This document shows, piece by piece, positions 1-8,975 of a stretch of 58,034 nucleotides of DNA. Every line of letters starts with the position of its first letter. The stretch's first letter is position 1. The notes under the pieces were generated by a model. That model was given only the letters and a program-made list of their open reading frames with translations, was not told the DNA's origin and made no database searches. Source of the DNA: Zoogloea ramigera (GTDB taxonomy: Bacteria; Pseudomonadota; Gammaproteobacteria; Burkholderiales; Rhodocyclaceae); the NCBI RefSeq assembly GCF_006539865.1, contig NZ_BJNV01000025.1, positions 1 to 58,034 of the forward strand, read 5' to 3'. The translations under genes were made by a program, and so were the position numbers.

Positions 1-838
1 CCCTGCGGCGGGGCCGCCGGCCGGCGAGCCAGGCGAGGGCGCCTGCGCCGCTGAGGGCCAGCGCGCCGGGGGCCGGCACGGCGGCGGCGCGCTCCACCTC
101 CTGCTGCCAGTAGCTCGGCAGCACGTCGTAGGGGTTGGGCATGGTGTCGTCGGTGACGTAGATCATGGCGAGGCCGAGGGGGGCAGCGTCGGCGACGAAG
201 CTGTCCATCTGGGCGGCGCTGGCGCCGTGGACGATGCTCGCCAGGCGGCCGGCGAAGGCCGGGTCGAAGTAGCCCGCGGGGAGCTGGGCGTAGTCGGCGG
301 CGTAGCCTTCGAAGCTGATCAACACGTCGGCGGCGGGGCTGCTGAGGTAGGCCGGGTCGGTGGGCGTGCCGGGGTTGCCGAGCACCATCAGCCCGGCGCC
401 CTTGCTCTTGATGTAGGTGTAGAGGCTGGTGTAGTGGGCGAGATTGGCGGTGTCGCTGGCCATCTCGTCGATGAAGAAGCCGTCGAGGGGGTAGCGGGCC
501 AGGTAGGCGTCCACGTCGGCCTGTTCGACGGCGCTGTCACGCCCGCCCCAGGATGTGTGCACATAGCCCAGCACCCGCCCGCCGGCGGCGCGCAGGGATT
601 CGACCACCGCCAGGTAGTTGGGGTCGAGGGTGTCGCCGGGGCCGCTGTTCACGTTGACGATGGCGGTGACACCGACCCGGGCGGCAGCGTCGTCGAGGGC
701 CTGCCAGCTGTCGCTGCCGCTGCCGGCCGGGTAGAAGTAGGCAGGTACCAGCAGCTCCAGCTTCGGGGCGGCGTGGGCGGTGCCGCCGGTGAGGCCGACC
801 AGGACGGAGGCGGCGAGAGACGAGAGGATTTTTTTCAT
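1..838 (-). CDS. Spherulin-4 / GH135-like secreted protein with PEP-CTERM anchor (3' end off window)
   Basis: Reading leftward from an ATG at 838, 279 codons stay open to the window edge, so the stop is not seen. Residues 1-24 form a signal peptide ending AHA. The body resembles the spherulin-4 family, TIM-barrel proteins related to glycoside hydrolase family 135 (fungal Sph3, which cleaves galactosamine-containing exopolysaccharide). The Asp-Glu pair in FFIDE (D124, E125) and a Glu in ISFEGY (E177) sit where that family keeps its acidic active-site residues. The C-terminus (about 254-279) has a VPAPG motif, a short hydrophobic stretch and an Arg cluster, the layout of a PEP-CTERM exosortase signal. 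Inference: a surface-sorted exopolysaccharide hydrolase. The family call is from motif recall; the substrate is unknown. Confidence 0.75.
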   Translation of the reverse strand, partial: MKKILSSLAASVLVGLTGGTAHAAPKLELLVPAYFYPAGSGSDSWQALDDAAARVGVTAIVNVNSGPGDTLDPNYLAVVESLRAAGGRVLGYVHTSWGGRDSAVEQADVDAYLARYPLDGFFIDEMASDTANLAHYTSLYTYIKSKGAGLMVLGNPGTPTDPAYLSSPAADVLISFEGYAADYAQLPAGYFDPAFAGRLASIVHGASAAQMDSFVADAAPLGLAMIYVTDDTMPNPYDVLPSYWQQEVERAAAVPAPGALALSGAGALAWLAGRRPRRR

Positions 839-945
839 GGCGTCAGGCGGGCTCCGGGACGGGCGTGAATGAGGAATTTGTCACGAATATACCCGTTTCG
901 CCTGTTGCCCGGGCTACCACCCCACGACGACTGCCGACGCCAGTT

Positions 946-2061
946 TCAGGCCGGGCGAGGGATGAGGCGCGGGGTGATGTCGGCGAGCGTGCGGCAGCCG
1001 CACAGGGCCATGGCGATCTCCAGCTCGTCCCGCAGCAGGCGGATGACGTGGGCGACGCCCAGTGCGCCGGCATTGGCGAGCCCGAAGATGTAGGGCCGGC
1101 CGACGAGCACCGCGCTGGCGCCGAGGGCGAGGGCCTTGAGCACGTCGGTGCCGCGGCGGATGCCGCCATCGACGAGCAGCGGCAGGCTGCCGCCCACGGC
1201 GTCGGCGATGGCCGGCAGCGCCGCGGCGGTGGGCAGCGCGGTGTCGAGGGTGCGCCCGCCGTGGTTGGAGACGATGATTCCGCCCACCCGCAGGCGCGCG
1301 GCCTCGCGGGCGTCGTCGGGGTGGAGGATGCCCTTCAGGAGCACCGGCAGGCGGGTGTTGGCCTGCAGCCAGGCGATGTCGTCCCAGGTGGGGGCGCCGC
1401 CCAGCAGCGCGTCGAAGAGGGCGCTTTGCCCAGGGCCGAGCTGCGCGTCGGGGCGGGGCGGCAGGCCGGCCAGGTTGACCGCCGAAATGCCCGGCGGCAG
1501 GCGGAAGCCGGCGCGCCGCTCGCGGTCGCGGGCACCGTGGCAGGGGGCGTCGACGGTGAGGACGAGGGCTTCGTAGCCGGCGGCTTCGGCGCGGCGGATG
1601 AGCTCGAGGTTGAAGCCGCGGTCGTGCTGCAGGTAGAGCTGGAACCAGAGGGGGCCGCGGTCGGCGTCGTCGCGCACGGCCTGGGCGACGAGCTCGAGCG
1701 GCAGGCTGGCCTGGGTGCTGAGCACCAGGCCGGCGCCCTGGGCGGAGGCGGCCAGCGCGGTGGCGAGTTCGCCGTCGGGGTGGGCCATGCGCTGGTAGGC
1801 CACCGGGGCGAGCAGGATGGGGTGGGCGAGCGGGCGGCCGAGGAGTTCGAGCCGGGTGTGGCCGCCGGCGAGCGGGCGCAGCACCCGGGGCTGGAGCGGC
1901 AGCTCGCGCCAGGCGCCCTGGTTGTGCTGGAGGGTGGTCTCGTCGGCGGCGCCGCCGGCGAAGTAGGCCCAGGCGTTGGCGTCGAGGACGCCGGCGGCGT
2001 GGGCTTCGTGGTCGGCGAGGCTGATGACGCCCGGCGGGAGCGTGTCGGGTTGCGGGCTCAC
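946..2061 (-). CDS. FMN-dependent alpha-hydroxy-acid oxidase/dehydrogenase (LldD-like)
   Basis: The 371-aa protein belongs to the FMN-dependent hydroxy-acid oxidase family (lactate dehydrogenase LldD, glycolate oxidase), which oxidises an L-2-hydroxy acid to a keto acid. Visible signatures are K243 (LLKG), the catalytic SNHGGR (H267, R270) and the phosphate-binding DGGIRRG at 298-304. Length is normal for the family. The start is a GTG whose GTGA overlaps the TGA of piuC, so translation is probably coupled. The gene is last in a fiu-piuC unit with Fur-like boxes and may therefore be iron-regulated. The substrate cannot be read from the sequence, and pairing with piuC is not the textbook arrangement. 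Confidence 0.88.
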   Translation of the reverse strand: MSPQPDTLPPGVISLADHEAHAAGVLDANAWAYFAGGAADETTLQHNQGAWRELPLQPRVLRPLAGGHTRLELLGRPLAHPILLAPVAYQRMAHPDGELATALAASAQGAGLVLSTQASLPLELVAQAVRDDADRGPLWFQLYLQHDRGFNLELIRRAEAAGYEALVLTVDAPCHGARDRERRAGFRLPPGISAVNLAGLPPRPDAQLGPGQSALFDALLGGAPTWDDIAWLQANTRLPVLLKGILHPDDAREAARLRVGGIIVSNHGGRTLDTALPTAAALPAIADAVGGSLPLLVDGGIRRGTDVLKALALGASAVLVGRPYIFGLANAGALGVAHVIRLLRDELEIAMALCGCRTLADITPRLIPRPA

Positions 2062-2741
2062 GTGTCGGCCCACATGCGCAGGAGGTTGTGATAGGTGCCG
2101 GTGAGGGCGACGGCTTCGGCGGTTTCGCCGTGTTTCTCGCGCAGCTTCATGATGGCCATATCCAGATCGAACAGCAGGCGGCGCTGCTCGTCGCTGCGCA
2201 CCATGCTCTCGACCCAGAAGAAGCAGGCGAGGCGGTGGCCGCGGGTGACGGGGGTGACCTCGTGGATGCTGGTGCCGGGGTAGAGCACGGCGTGGCCGGC
2301 GGGCAGCTTGACGCCGCGGGCGCCGTAGGTGTCCTGGACGAGCAGCTCGCCGCCATCGTAGTCGGCCGGGTCGGCGAGGAAGACGGTGCACGACACGTCG
2401 GTGCGCACCCGCTCGCCGGTGTCGGCGCGGAAGCGGATGGCGTTGTCCACGTGGGCGCCGTAGCAGGGCGTGTCGCCACCGTAGCGGTTGATGCGCGGGG
2501 TGAAGATCTTCTTGGGCAGCGCGGCGGTGAGGAACAGCGGATGCCGGTCGAGGGCTCGCAGCACGAGCTGGCGGATGAAGGTGGCCGGGGCGCAGTCGTG
2601 GGGCAGTTGCTCGTTGTTCTTGACGGTGGCGGCCTGGGGGCCGGCGCTGTCGCGGCCGTCGGCCCAGGGGGCGCCCACGAGGGCCTGGCGGGCCTGGCGG
2701 ACTTCGTCGGGGGTGAGGAGGTCGGGGATCTGGAGGAGCAT
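2058..2741 (-). CDS. piuC: PKHD-type Fe(II)/2-oxoglutarate hydroxylase PiuC (YbiX)
   Basis: The 227-aa protein matches PiuC/YbiX, a cytoplasmic Fe(II)/2-oxoglutarate-dependent dioxygenase linked to catecholate-siderophore receptors. The metal triad is visible as HVD (H97, D99) and SIHEV (H160), with R170 placed to bind 2-oxoglutarate. The start chosen is the Met of MLLQIPDLL, which gives the usual family length of about 226 aa; an in-frame upstream start at 2843 would add 34 residues unlike the family. It lies 128 bp downstream of the TonB receptor, with a Fur-like box in the gap, and its stop overlaps the next gene. The physiological substrate of PiuC proteins is not settled. Confidence 0.92.
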   Translation of the reverse strand: MLLQIPDLLTPDEVRQARQALVGAPWADGRDSAGPQAATVKNNEQLPHDCAPATFIRQLVLRALDRHPLFLTAALPKKIFTPRINRYGGDTPCYGAHVDNAIRFRADTGERVRTDVSCTVFLADPADYDGGELLVQDTYGARGVKLPAGHAVLYPGTSIHEVTPVTRGHRLACFFWVESMVRSDEQRRLLFDLDMAIMKLREKHGETAEAVALTGTYHNLLRMWADT

Positions 2742-2788
2742 GGCTGAAGGGACTGTGGGTGGAGGTGAGGAGGCGCAAAGGATTTGTT

Positions 2789-2807
2789 GAGAATGAGAGT
2801 CATTAAA
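2789..2807 (-). promoter_or_regulatory. Probable Fur box upstream of piuC
   Basis: The 19-bp window matches the classical Fur consensus at about 14 positions and contains a perfect AATGA-GAG-TCATT inverted repeat at 2792-2804. It lies about 50 bp upstream of the piuC start, in the gap after the receptor gene, so piuC-lldD can have its own iron-repressed promoter. Confidence 0.6.
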
Positions 2808-2831
2808 TAATTTTCCGCCTCGGGCGATCTT

Positions 2832-2847
2832 GCGCTTGATCAAGCGC
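2832..2847. other. Perfect 16-bp palindrome between fiu and piuC
   Basis: GCGCTTGATCAAGCGC is a perfect palindrome starting 23 bp past the fiu stop. It could fold in the transcript downstream of fiu but has no T-tract, so it may be a processing or protein-binding site rather than a terminator. Confidence 0.45.
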
Positions 2848-2869
2848 CGGCCACCCCACCCCGCGTGGC

Positions 2870-5128
2870 TCAGAACTTCAGGGAGCCGGTGATGTAAACC
2901 GTCCGGCCGACACCGGGCACGTAATGCCCGTTGGCGTACATGGAGTCGGCGTAGAACTTGTTGGTCAGGTTGATGAGGTTGGCCTTGAGGGTCAGCTTGT
3001 CCTGGATGGCTTCGTACTCGGCCATGGCGTCATAGGTGACGTAGCCGTCGGAGTAGAGGTTCACCGGGTTGCGGTTGGGGGTCATCTTGGTGCGGGCGTT
3101 GGCGCCGATGCCGACGCGCATCTTTTCATCCACCTGGTAGGTGCTCCACAGGGAGCCCTGGTGCTTCGGGATCAGCGACGGGCGACGGCCCTCGCCTTCG
3201 GTGCCTTCGGCGCCCTTGTCGATCTCGGCGTCCCAGATCCAGGTGTAGGAGCCGTAGACCTCCCAGCGCGGGGTGATCTTGCCGATCACGTCGGTCTCGA
3301 AGCCGGTGGCGTGGCGCTTGCCCGACAGCACCGCGATGTTGAGCAGCGGGTCGGTGTTGCGCTCGTTGAGCTTGACCCCGCGGAACAGGGCGAAGCGGCT
3401 GCTCATGCGGCGGTCGGCGGAGTCGATCTTGGCGCCGAGCTCGACGTTCATGCTCTTCTCGGGCGGGGTGTTCACCGTGGCGGTGCTGTACGAATAGGTG
3501 TCGCCCGAGGTGTTGAACGAGGTGCCGTAGGAGAGGTGGAAGGAGTGGCGGTCGGAGGGCTGGAAGAGCAAGCCGAAGCGGTTGCTCATCTTGTAGATCG
3601 ACTGCTGGTAATTGGTGACGGCGTTGGTGGCCAGGTTGAAGGCGTCGTACTGGGCTGACATGCCGTCGTAACGCAGGCCGGCGAGGAGCTTCCAGTGCGG
3701 GGCGACGTGGATCAAGTCCTGGGCGTACACGCCGCCGGACAGGCTCTCGAACTCGCTGGTCTTGCCGATCACGCGGGCGTCTTCGTCGACCCAGCCGGTG
3801 CCGCCGGCGCCGATGGTGGTGGTTGGCTTGGCCGGGATGGTGACGCCGCCCTGGGCCGCGCTGCGGGCGCCGCGGACGATCTTCTTCTCCCAGGCGAAGT
3901 CGACGCCGGTGAGCACCTCATGCTTGAGGCCGAGGGCTTCGAACTTGGTGGACAGGTCGCTCTGGGCGAACAGGTTCTCCATGCTCTGGATCTTGTTCTG
4001 AACGCCGCGGGTGAGCACGGTGGCGTTGCTGAAGTTCTCGCGGGTGGCGAGCACGCCGCCGGGCTGCAGCGCCGCGCCGGCGATGCGCACGGTGCTGGCA
4101 CGCTGATCGCGTTCGAAGTCGCCCTTGCGGATCTTGGTGACGAGTTCGGTGTCGGCCGAGAAACGGTGGGTGTGGGCAAATGTGGCGTAGGCGGCTGAGC
4201 CGTGGTTGTAGTCGCTCTGGGTGCCGTAGTAGCTGGACGGATCGACCGGGATGGTGGTCAGCGCGGCATTGGTGGCGCTCTTGCGGATGTAGGGCAGGCC
4301 GTAGTTGATGCCGTTGTTGTTGTTCAGGTAGAAGAAGTTCACCTCGAACTCGTCGCGGCTGCCGATGCCCCAGCGGTAGTCGGCGGCGAAGCCGTATTTG
4401 TCGAGGCTGGTGCCGGCGCCATTGTTGTCGGCCAGCGTACGCATGGCGTTGAGGCGCAGCGCCGAGTCGTCGCCGGTCTTCACGTTAACGTCGGCCACCA
4501 CGCGGCGATACTGGTAGCTGCCGAGGGTCAGGTCGACCTGGCTTTCATCGAGCAGCTTGGCCTGCTTGTTCACCTGGTTGACCGCGCCGCCGGTGGAGCC
4601 GCGGCCGAAGAGCATCGACGCCGAGCCGCGCATCACCTCGATGCGGTCCATGTTGAAGGTGTCGCGGTCGTAGAAGGCCGGGTCGCGCATGCCGTCGATG
4701 AACAGGTCACCGGTGGTGTTGAGGGGGAAGCCGCGCAGGCGGATGTCCTCCTCGCCGCCTTCGGCCGCCAGGAAGGTGACGCCGGAGGTCATCTTGAGGG
4801 CCTCCTTGACGGTGTCCACCTTGCGGTCGTCGAGCAGCTTCTCGGTGACCACGGTGACCGACTGGGGGATGTCGCGCAGTTGCTGCTTGCCCTTGCCAAT
4901 GCGGGTGGTGGTGGTGCGCAGGCTGTCCTTGCCGCTGGGTTCGGCTTCGGCGGTGGCTTTCACCACCACCGGCTTGAGGGTCTTGGTGTCGTCGTCGGCG
5001 GTCTGCGCCCAGCTGCTCATCGAGGCGGCGAACATCAGTGCGCCGAGGGGCAGGATGGCCCGCTCGCCGGTGGCTGCGGGGTTTGCTTGTTTGGGGATGT
5101 GCCGGTGACGGCTTTTCTTGTGTGCCAT
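2870..5128 (-). CDS. fiu: TonB-dependent catecholate-siderophore receptor (Fiu-like)
   Basis: The 752-aa outer-membrane protein has an N-terminal signal region ending near SSWAQ, a TonB-box-like segment (KPVVVKA), a plug domain at about residues 85-195 ([30 protein letters not shown]) and a 22-strand barrel ending in the terminal Phe (GSLKF) typical of BamA substrates. It imports ferric siderophore using TonB-ExbBD energy. The assignment to the Fiu/PiuA group rests on the adjacent piuC, as in the E. coli fiu-ybiX pair, and on sequence feel. The exact siderophore is unknown. A Fur-like box lies about 150 bp upstream. Confidence 0.88.
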   Translation of the reverse strand: MAHKKSRHRHIPKQANPAATGERAILPLGALMFAASMSSWAQTADDDTKTLKPVVVKATAEAEPSGKDSLRTTTTRIGKGKQQLRDIPQSVTVVTEKLLDDRKVDTVKEALKMTSGVTFLAAEGGEEDIRLRGFPLNTTGDLFIDGMRDPAFYDRDTFNMDRIEVMRGSASMLFGRGSTGGAVNQVNKQAKLLDESQVDLTLGSYQYRRVVADVNVKTGDDSALRLNAMRTLADNNGAGTSLDKYGFAADYRWGIGSRDEFEVNFFYLNNNNGINYGLPYIRKSATNAALTTIPVDPSSYYGTQSDYNHGSAAYATFAHTHRFSADTELVTKIRKGDFERDQRASTVRIAGAALQPGGVLATRENFSNATVLTRGVQNKIQSMENLFAQSDLSTKFEALGLKHEVLTGVDFAWEKKIVRGARSAAQGGVTIPAKPTTTIGAGGTGWVDEDARVIGKTSEFESLSGGVYAQDLIHVAPHWKLLAGLRYDGMSAQYDAFNLATNAVTNYQQSIYKMSNRFGLLFQPSDRHSFHLSYGTSFNTSGDTYSYSTATVNTPPEKSMNVELGAKIDSADRRMSSRFALFRGVKLNERNTDPLLNIAVLSGKRHATGFETDVIGKITPRWEVYGSYTWIWDAEIDKGAEGTEGEGRRPSLIPKHQGSLWSTYQVDEKMRVGIGANARTKMTPNRNPVNLYSDGYVTYDAMAEYEAIQDKLTLKANLINLTNKFYADSMYANGHYVPGVGRTVYITGSLKF

Positions 5129-5276
5129 GTGCCTGTATGCCCTGGGGGCCTCCGGAAATGAGGGCGCCCGGGGGCGGGCGCCGAGGATTTTCGTGACCTG
5201 TGGCTGGCTGGCTGCGTGGCGATGGGCGCGTTGGGGCTGGCTTGCTCGAAGGATCTGCTTGCAATATTAATGCAAG

Positions 5277-5291
5277 TGAGAATGATTCGCA
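5277..5291 (-). promoter_or_regulatory. Fur box (7-1-7) upstream of the siderophore receptor
   Basis: TGAGAAT-G-ATTCGCA is a 7-1-7 inverted repeat with six of seven arm positions paired, the form typical of Fur operators. It sits in an AT-rich island about 150 bp before the fiu start codon. The rest of the 414-bp gap between fiu and the next gene (5129-5542) shows nothing else I can support. Confidence 0.7.
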
Positions 5292-5542
5292 ATGGTATTT
5301 CGGTGTATGGGCGGCTTGCCCGGTCTTCCATCCCGTGACACCTGCGCCACAGGAGGCGGGCCGTCGCCTAACGCCAGGGCAGGGCGGAAGCGGCCAGGGG
5401 GCCGGCGAAAGACGCTTGCATGTGGGTTGGGCTGATCTATGGTGAAAAGATGCCCGGCGCCTCATGCCTGGTGAATGCCGGAGGCGTCGGGCGCCGCGCA
5501 AGGTGGCGCTTGTGCACCAGGGAGTCCGGGAGGAGGAAAGCC

Positions 5543-6163
5543 ATGAGCCGTTCGATGCGAGACGCGCTGCTGCGGGCCGGGGCAATGCTCGCCCTGTCGC
5601 CGCTGGCCTGGGGGCAGGCGGTGGTGGATTGGGGCAGCTGCCGCTCGTTCTGTAGCCAGACGGAGATCGGCAACGCGCTGATCGAAATCCACATGCCCCA
5701 CGGTGAAGCCTCGGCCCGCGGCAACGGTGCCGTGCCGAAAACGCTGTCCGGCCCGCCGTCGGCGCTGGACATCACGACCTACGTGGATGGCTTTGGGCGG
5801 GGCCGGGCGATCACCCTGCCGCTGGTGGGCGCGAGCCCCACGGCGCGGCGGGGCGAGGGCAGCTTCGCCACCTCGCGCGCGCCGATGCCGCGGCGGGGCG
5901 ACGCCCCGGCCCCCGGCCTCGAGAGCATCGCGGTGCGCAGCGTGGCGGCGGGGGCGGCGCTGTCGCCTCTGAGCCTGCCCCGGGGCGCGGTCGAAAACCC
6001 TGAGTCGCCGGATTCGGTGGTCACCCTCGACCAGGCCGAGCCCGGCCGCACCTATTTCATCCGGCCCGCCGCCTCCGAGGTGGACGCCCTGGCCTGCCAG
6101 GCGGCGATCTGCCCGATGGACATGGCGAGCCCCGCCAAGCCCACGGCCCGGAGGCCAAGATGA
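5543..6163 (+). CDS. Secreted protein of unknown function
   Basis: I do not recognise this 206-aa protein. The chosen ATG follows a GGAGGAGGAAAG ribosome site, and the first 25 residues (to WGQA) make a signal peptide. The mature part has four cysteines in two pairs (CRSFC near the N-terminus, CQAAIC near the C-terminus) that could form disulphides, a Pro/Arg/Ala-rich middle, and a segment (VTLDQAEPGRTYFIRP) that looks like a beta-strand domain edge. Its last four bases overlap the ATG of the next gene (ATGA), so the two are probably translated together and may work together outside the cytoplasm. Confidence 0.7.
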   Translation: MSRSMRDALLRAGAMLALSPLAWGQAVVDWGSCRSFCSQTEIGNALIEIHMPHGEASARGNGAVPKTLSGPPSALDITTYVDGFGRGRAITLPLVGASPTARRGEGSFATSRAPMPRRGDAPAPGLESIAVRSVAAGAALSPLSLPRGAVENPESPDSVVTLDQAEPGRTYFIRPAASEVDALACQAAICPMDMASPAKPTARRPR

Positions 6164-8787
6164 AGCGCTCCATGCTCCACACGCCGGCCGTCCGCTGGGC
6201 GCTGGCAGCGCTGGGCGCCTTTGCCTGTATGCCGGCGTCGGCCCAGATCGCCATCGACGAGATCAACCCCATCCGCTCCTCGCTGCATGCCACCAATGCC
6301 AACGGCGGCTCCGGCGGCCGCATTCAGTCGGTGGCGGCCGACCCGCAGGACGGCAACGTGTACTACGCCGCCTCCGAGTGGGGCGGGCTTTACAAGACCG
6401 CTGACCGGGGGCGCACCTGGGACCGCCTCGACAACTTCCTGGCCACCGCCGCCTGGCGGGTGGCGGTGCAGCCGGGCAACTCGCAGGTGCTGGTGGCGAC
6501 GGCCTTGTTCGACGGGCGCACCGACTCCCGCGCCGGCATCCTGCGCAGTGGCGACGGCGGCCTCAGCTGGATGCGCCCGGCCTCGGCCACCCCGCCGGCC
6601 GGCGCCTGCGCGGACAACCGCGCGGTGCAGGAACTCAGCGGCTTCGGCGTGGCCTTCGACCCGGCCCACCCGGAGCGGGTCTATGCGGCCACCAATTGCG
6701 GGCTCGCCGTCAGCACCGATGGGGGGCAGAACTGGCGTTACCTCAACCCGATGGGTGCCGGCGGCGCCCGGCGTCTGGTGGATGTGATCGTCCACGGCGG
6801 CGGTATCGACGTCTGCGGCGACATCGGCCACCGCCGCTCCACCGACGGTGGCACCACCTGGAGCGGCCCCGCCGCCGCTGGCAACCCGCTGCCCGGCGGT
6901 GTGTGCTCCCTGGCCGTGTCGCCCCACGAGAGCGGCGTGCTGTTTGCCACCAGCGGCACCGCCATCTTCGAGTCCGACGACGGTGGCGGCAACTGGGGTG
7001 GCTCCTACGTCAACCCGGCCCGCCAGGGGCGCATCCCCTTCGTGATGACTAACCGCACGGGCACAGACAGCTTCGATCTGTGGTTTGGCGACGTGAGCCT
7101 GTTTCGCGCCGCCTGCGCGCGCCCGGCAAACGGCACCGGCAACCGTTGCCCGGCCTCGGGTAGCTGGGTGAATGTGAGCACCGGCGCCCACGCCGACGCC
7201 GGCCGGGTCGCCTTCGACCCGCGGCCACCCGAGACGCGGGTCGTCTCGCCGGCCTGCAACGCCCGCTGCCAGGCCGACCGCCGGGAATGCGCCGCCGAGG
7301 GCCTCACCCGGCCGGCCACCTGCACCAGCCGCCTGCGCGCCTGCCTGGCCCGTTGCCCGGCGACGATGGTCGCCACCAGCGCCTGCCCGGTGCTGTTCAG
7401 CAACGACGGCGGCGTTTACCGCAACACCCGCGCTACCCACCCGGCCTGCCAGACCCCGGCCTGGGACCAGCCCGAGCGCACGCCGCGCTCCCTGTGGCTG
7501 TGGAACCTGAGCGGCGCAGCCCTCAGCGGCGCCGGCCAGGAGGAGGCCTACATGCTGGCCCAGGACAACGGCGCCATCGGCACCCGCACGGCGGCCAGCA
7601 CGCCGCCCACCTGGAACCACAGCGAATGCTGCGACGGTTTCGGCAGCGGCGCCCAGCCCAATCAGGTGGTGTATTCGCTGGGGGTGTACAGCCCGCCACC
7701 GGCGGTGCGGCTGTTCCGCCGCGGCGGCGGGATGAGCGGCGGCCTGCTGCTGCCGGTGGCCAGCCAGCCGCCCGGGGGCATCGTGTCGTTCAACTTCGGC
7801 AAGTCGATCGCCTGGATCGAGGGCAATGTTTACGTGGTGCTGACCGGCACCGGCCTGCAGCGCACGGCCGACATCACCGCCGGCACGGTGGCGTGGACGC
7901 GGCTCGGCACCTTGCCGGCGGCCGGCTGTTCGGTGAGCGTCAGCCGCAGCGGCGGGCAGCTGTCGTTCTTCGTGCAGTCGGGCACCTGCGACGGCAGCGG
8001 CAGCGACCGGGTCTTCCGCTACGACGGCCAGGCCACCGGCGGCACATGGGTCGAGCTCACGCCGCCGGTGATCTCTGCCGGCCAGGCGTCGCGCTTCGCG
8101 CTGTTTGCCGTCGACCCCCACAACCGCCAGAGCTTCATCGCCGCGGTGGTGGCCGGGCCCAGCCTGCAGATGATGCGCAGCGCCAACGGCGGCACCACCT
8201 GGACGCGCATCCCCGGGCTCGAGACGCGGCTCACCGCCAACGGGGCCTTCCTGATGCGCAGCGCCCTCGGCCCGACCGGCTTCAGCCCAAACCTCTCGGG
8301 CTACGCCCAGCCGACGCTGCTGGCGTTCTCGCCCCTCGACGGGAGGACCATCGTGGTCGGCGGCTACGACTCGGGCCTGCAGCTCAGCCTCGACCGCGGC
8401 GCCACCTGGACGACCCTCACCGACAACTCCGGCGGGGCCGCCAACCCGGTGATCCCGCGCCCGCGTACCGCCCATTTCGAGGCGGATGGCGCAAACGGCC
8501 GCTTGTACATCGGAACCCAGGGCCGCGGCGCGTGGCGGGTTGCCTACCCGCTGCCCAGCCCGCCCGAGGCACCCACCCCCTGCGCCGACGATTGCTCCGC
8601 CGACCGCGACAGCTGCCTCGCCGACGCCGGCACGCCAGGGCAACCCACCGCCGCCCAATGCGCGCAAAGCTTCGCGCGCTGCGTGCGGGCCTGCGGCACC
8701 CGTGGCTGCCGGACCGGCCAGAAGTGCTGCGAGCCCGGCGGGGAGAGCTGCCGGATCTGCGTGCCGCGCGCGGCCCAGTGCCCCTGA
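6160..8787 (+). CDS. Secreted Asp-box (BNR/VPS10-like) beta-propeller with two cysteine-rich hairpins
   Basis: This 875-aa protein has a signal peptide ending ASAQ near residue 29. At least seven Asp-box-like motifs of the S-x-D-x-G-x-T-W type follow (TADRGRTW, SGDGGLSW, STDGGQNW, STDGGTTW, SDDGGGNW, SANGGTTW, SLDRGATW), which mark a beta-propeller of the sialidase/sortilin type; no sialidase catalytic set is evident. Two Cys modules of form C-x3-C-x6-C-x(10 or 14)-C-x6-C-x3-C sit at residues 366-399, inserted in the propeller, and 808-845, followed by a further Cys-rich tail (CRTGQKCC, CRIC). It overlaps the upstream secreted gene by four bases. Function unknown; binding or adhesion is a guess. 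Confidence 0.8.
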   Translation: MKRSMLHTPAVRWALAALGAFACMPASAQIAIDEINPIRSSLHATNANGGSGGRIQSVAADPQDGNVYYAASEWGGLYKTADRGRTWDRLDNFLATAAWRVAVQPGNSQVLVATALFDGRTDSRAGILRSGDGGLSWMRPASATPPAGACADNRAVQELSGFGVAFDPAHPERVYAATNCGLAVSTDGGQNWRYLNPMGAGGARRLVDVIVHGGGIDVCGDIGHRRSTDGGTTWSGPAAAGNPLPGGVCSLAVSPHESGVLFATSGTAIFESDDGGGNWGGSYVNPARQGRIPFVMTNRTGTDSFDLWFGDVSLFRAACARPANGTGNRCPASGSWVNVSTGAHADAGRVAFDPRPPETRVVSPACNARCQADRRECAAEGLTRPATCTSRLRACLARCPATMVATSACPVLFSNDGGVYRNTRATHPACQTPAWDQPERTPRSLWLWNLSGAALSGAGQEEAYMLAQDNGAIGTRTAASTPPTWNHSECCDGFGSGAQPNQVVYSLGVYSPPPAVRLFRRGGGMSGGLLLPVASQPPGGIVSFNFGKSIAWIEGNVYVVLTGTGLQRTADITAGTVAWTRLGTLPAAGCSVSVSRSGGQLSFFVQSGTCDGSGSDRVFRYDGQATGGTWVELTPPVISAGQASRFALFAVDPHNRQSFIAAVVAGPSLQMMRSANGGTTWTRIPGLETRLTANGAFLMRSALGPTGFSPNLSGYAQPTLLAFSPLDGRTIVVGGYDSGLQLSLDRGATWTTLTDNSGGAANPVIPRPRTAHFEADGANGRLYIGTQGRGAWRVAYPLPSPPEAPTPCADDCSADRDSCLADAGTPGQPTAAQCAQSFARCVRACGTRGCRTGQKCCEPGGESCRICVPRAAQCP

Positions 8788-8975
8788 TCGCCGGGCTGAG
8801 CTGCCGGCCCGCGGGGCGAGGGGCGCGTCCTTTACCCGGCGGCGGTGATCGTTTAGAGCAGCCCGCCGCCGCTGCCGGTGGGCAATTGCCGGACATGGGA
8901 TTTTTCGATGACAAAGGGGTCAATTTGCAGGTGTCGCGGCCGTTAAAAACCGTGTCTTTGATCTCCAGCCCTGCG

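Noticed and set aside
6052-8667. Long minus-strand open frame (about 871 codons) opposite the propeller gene
   Set aside because: It mirrors third-position GC bias, has Gly/Ala/Arg-rich nonsense composition and no ribosome site or domain.
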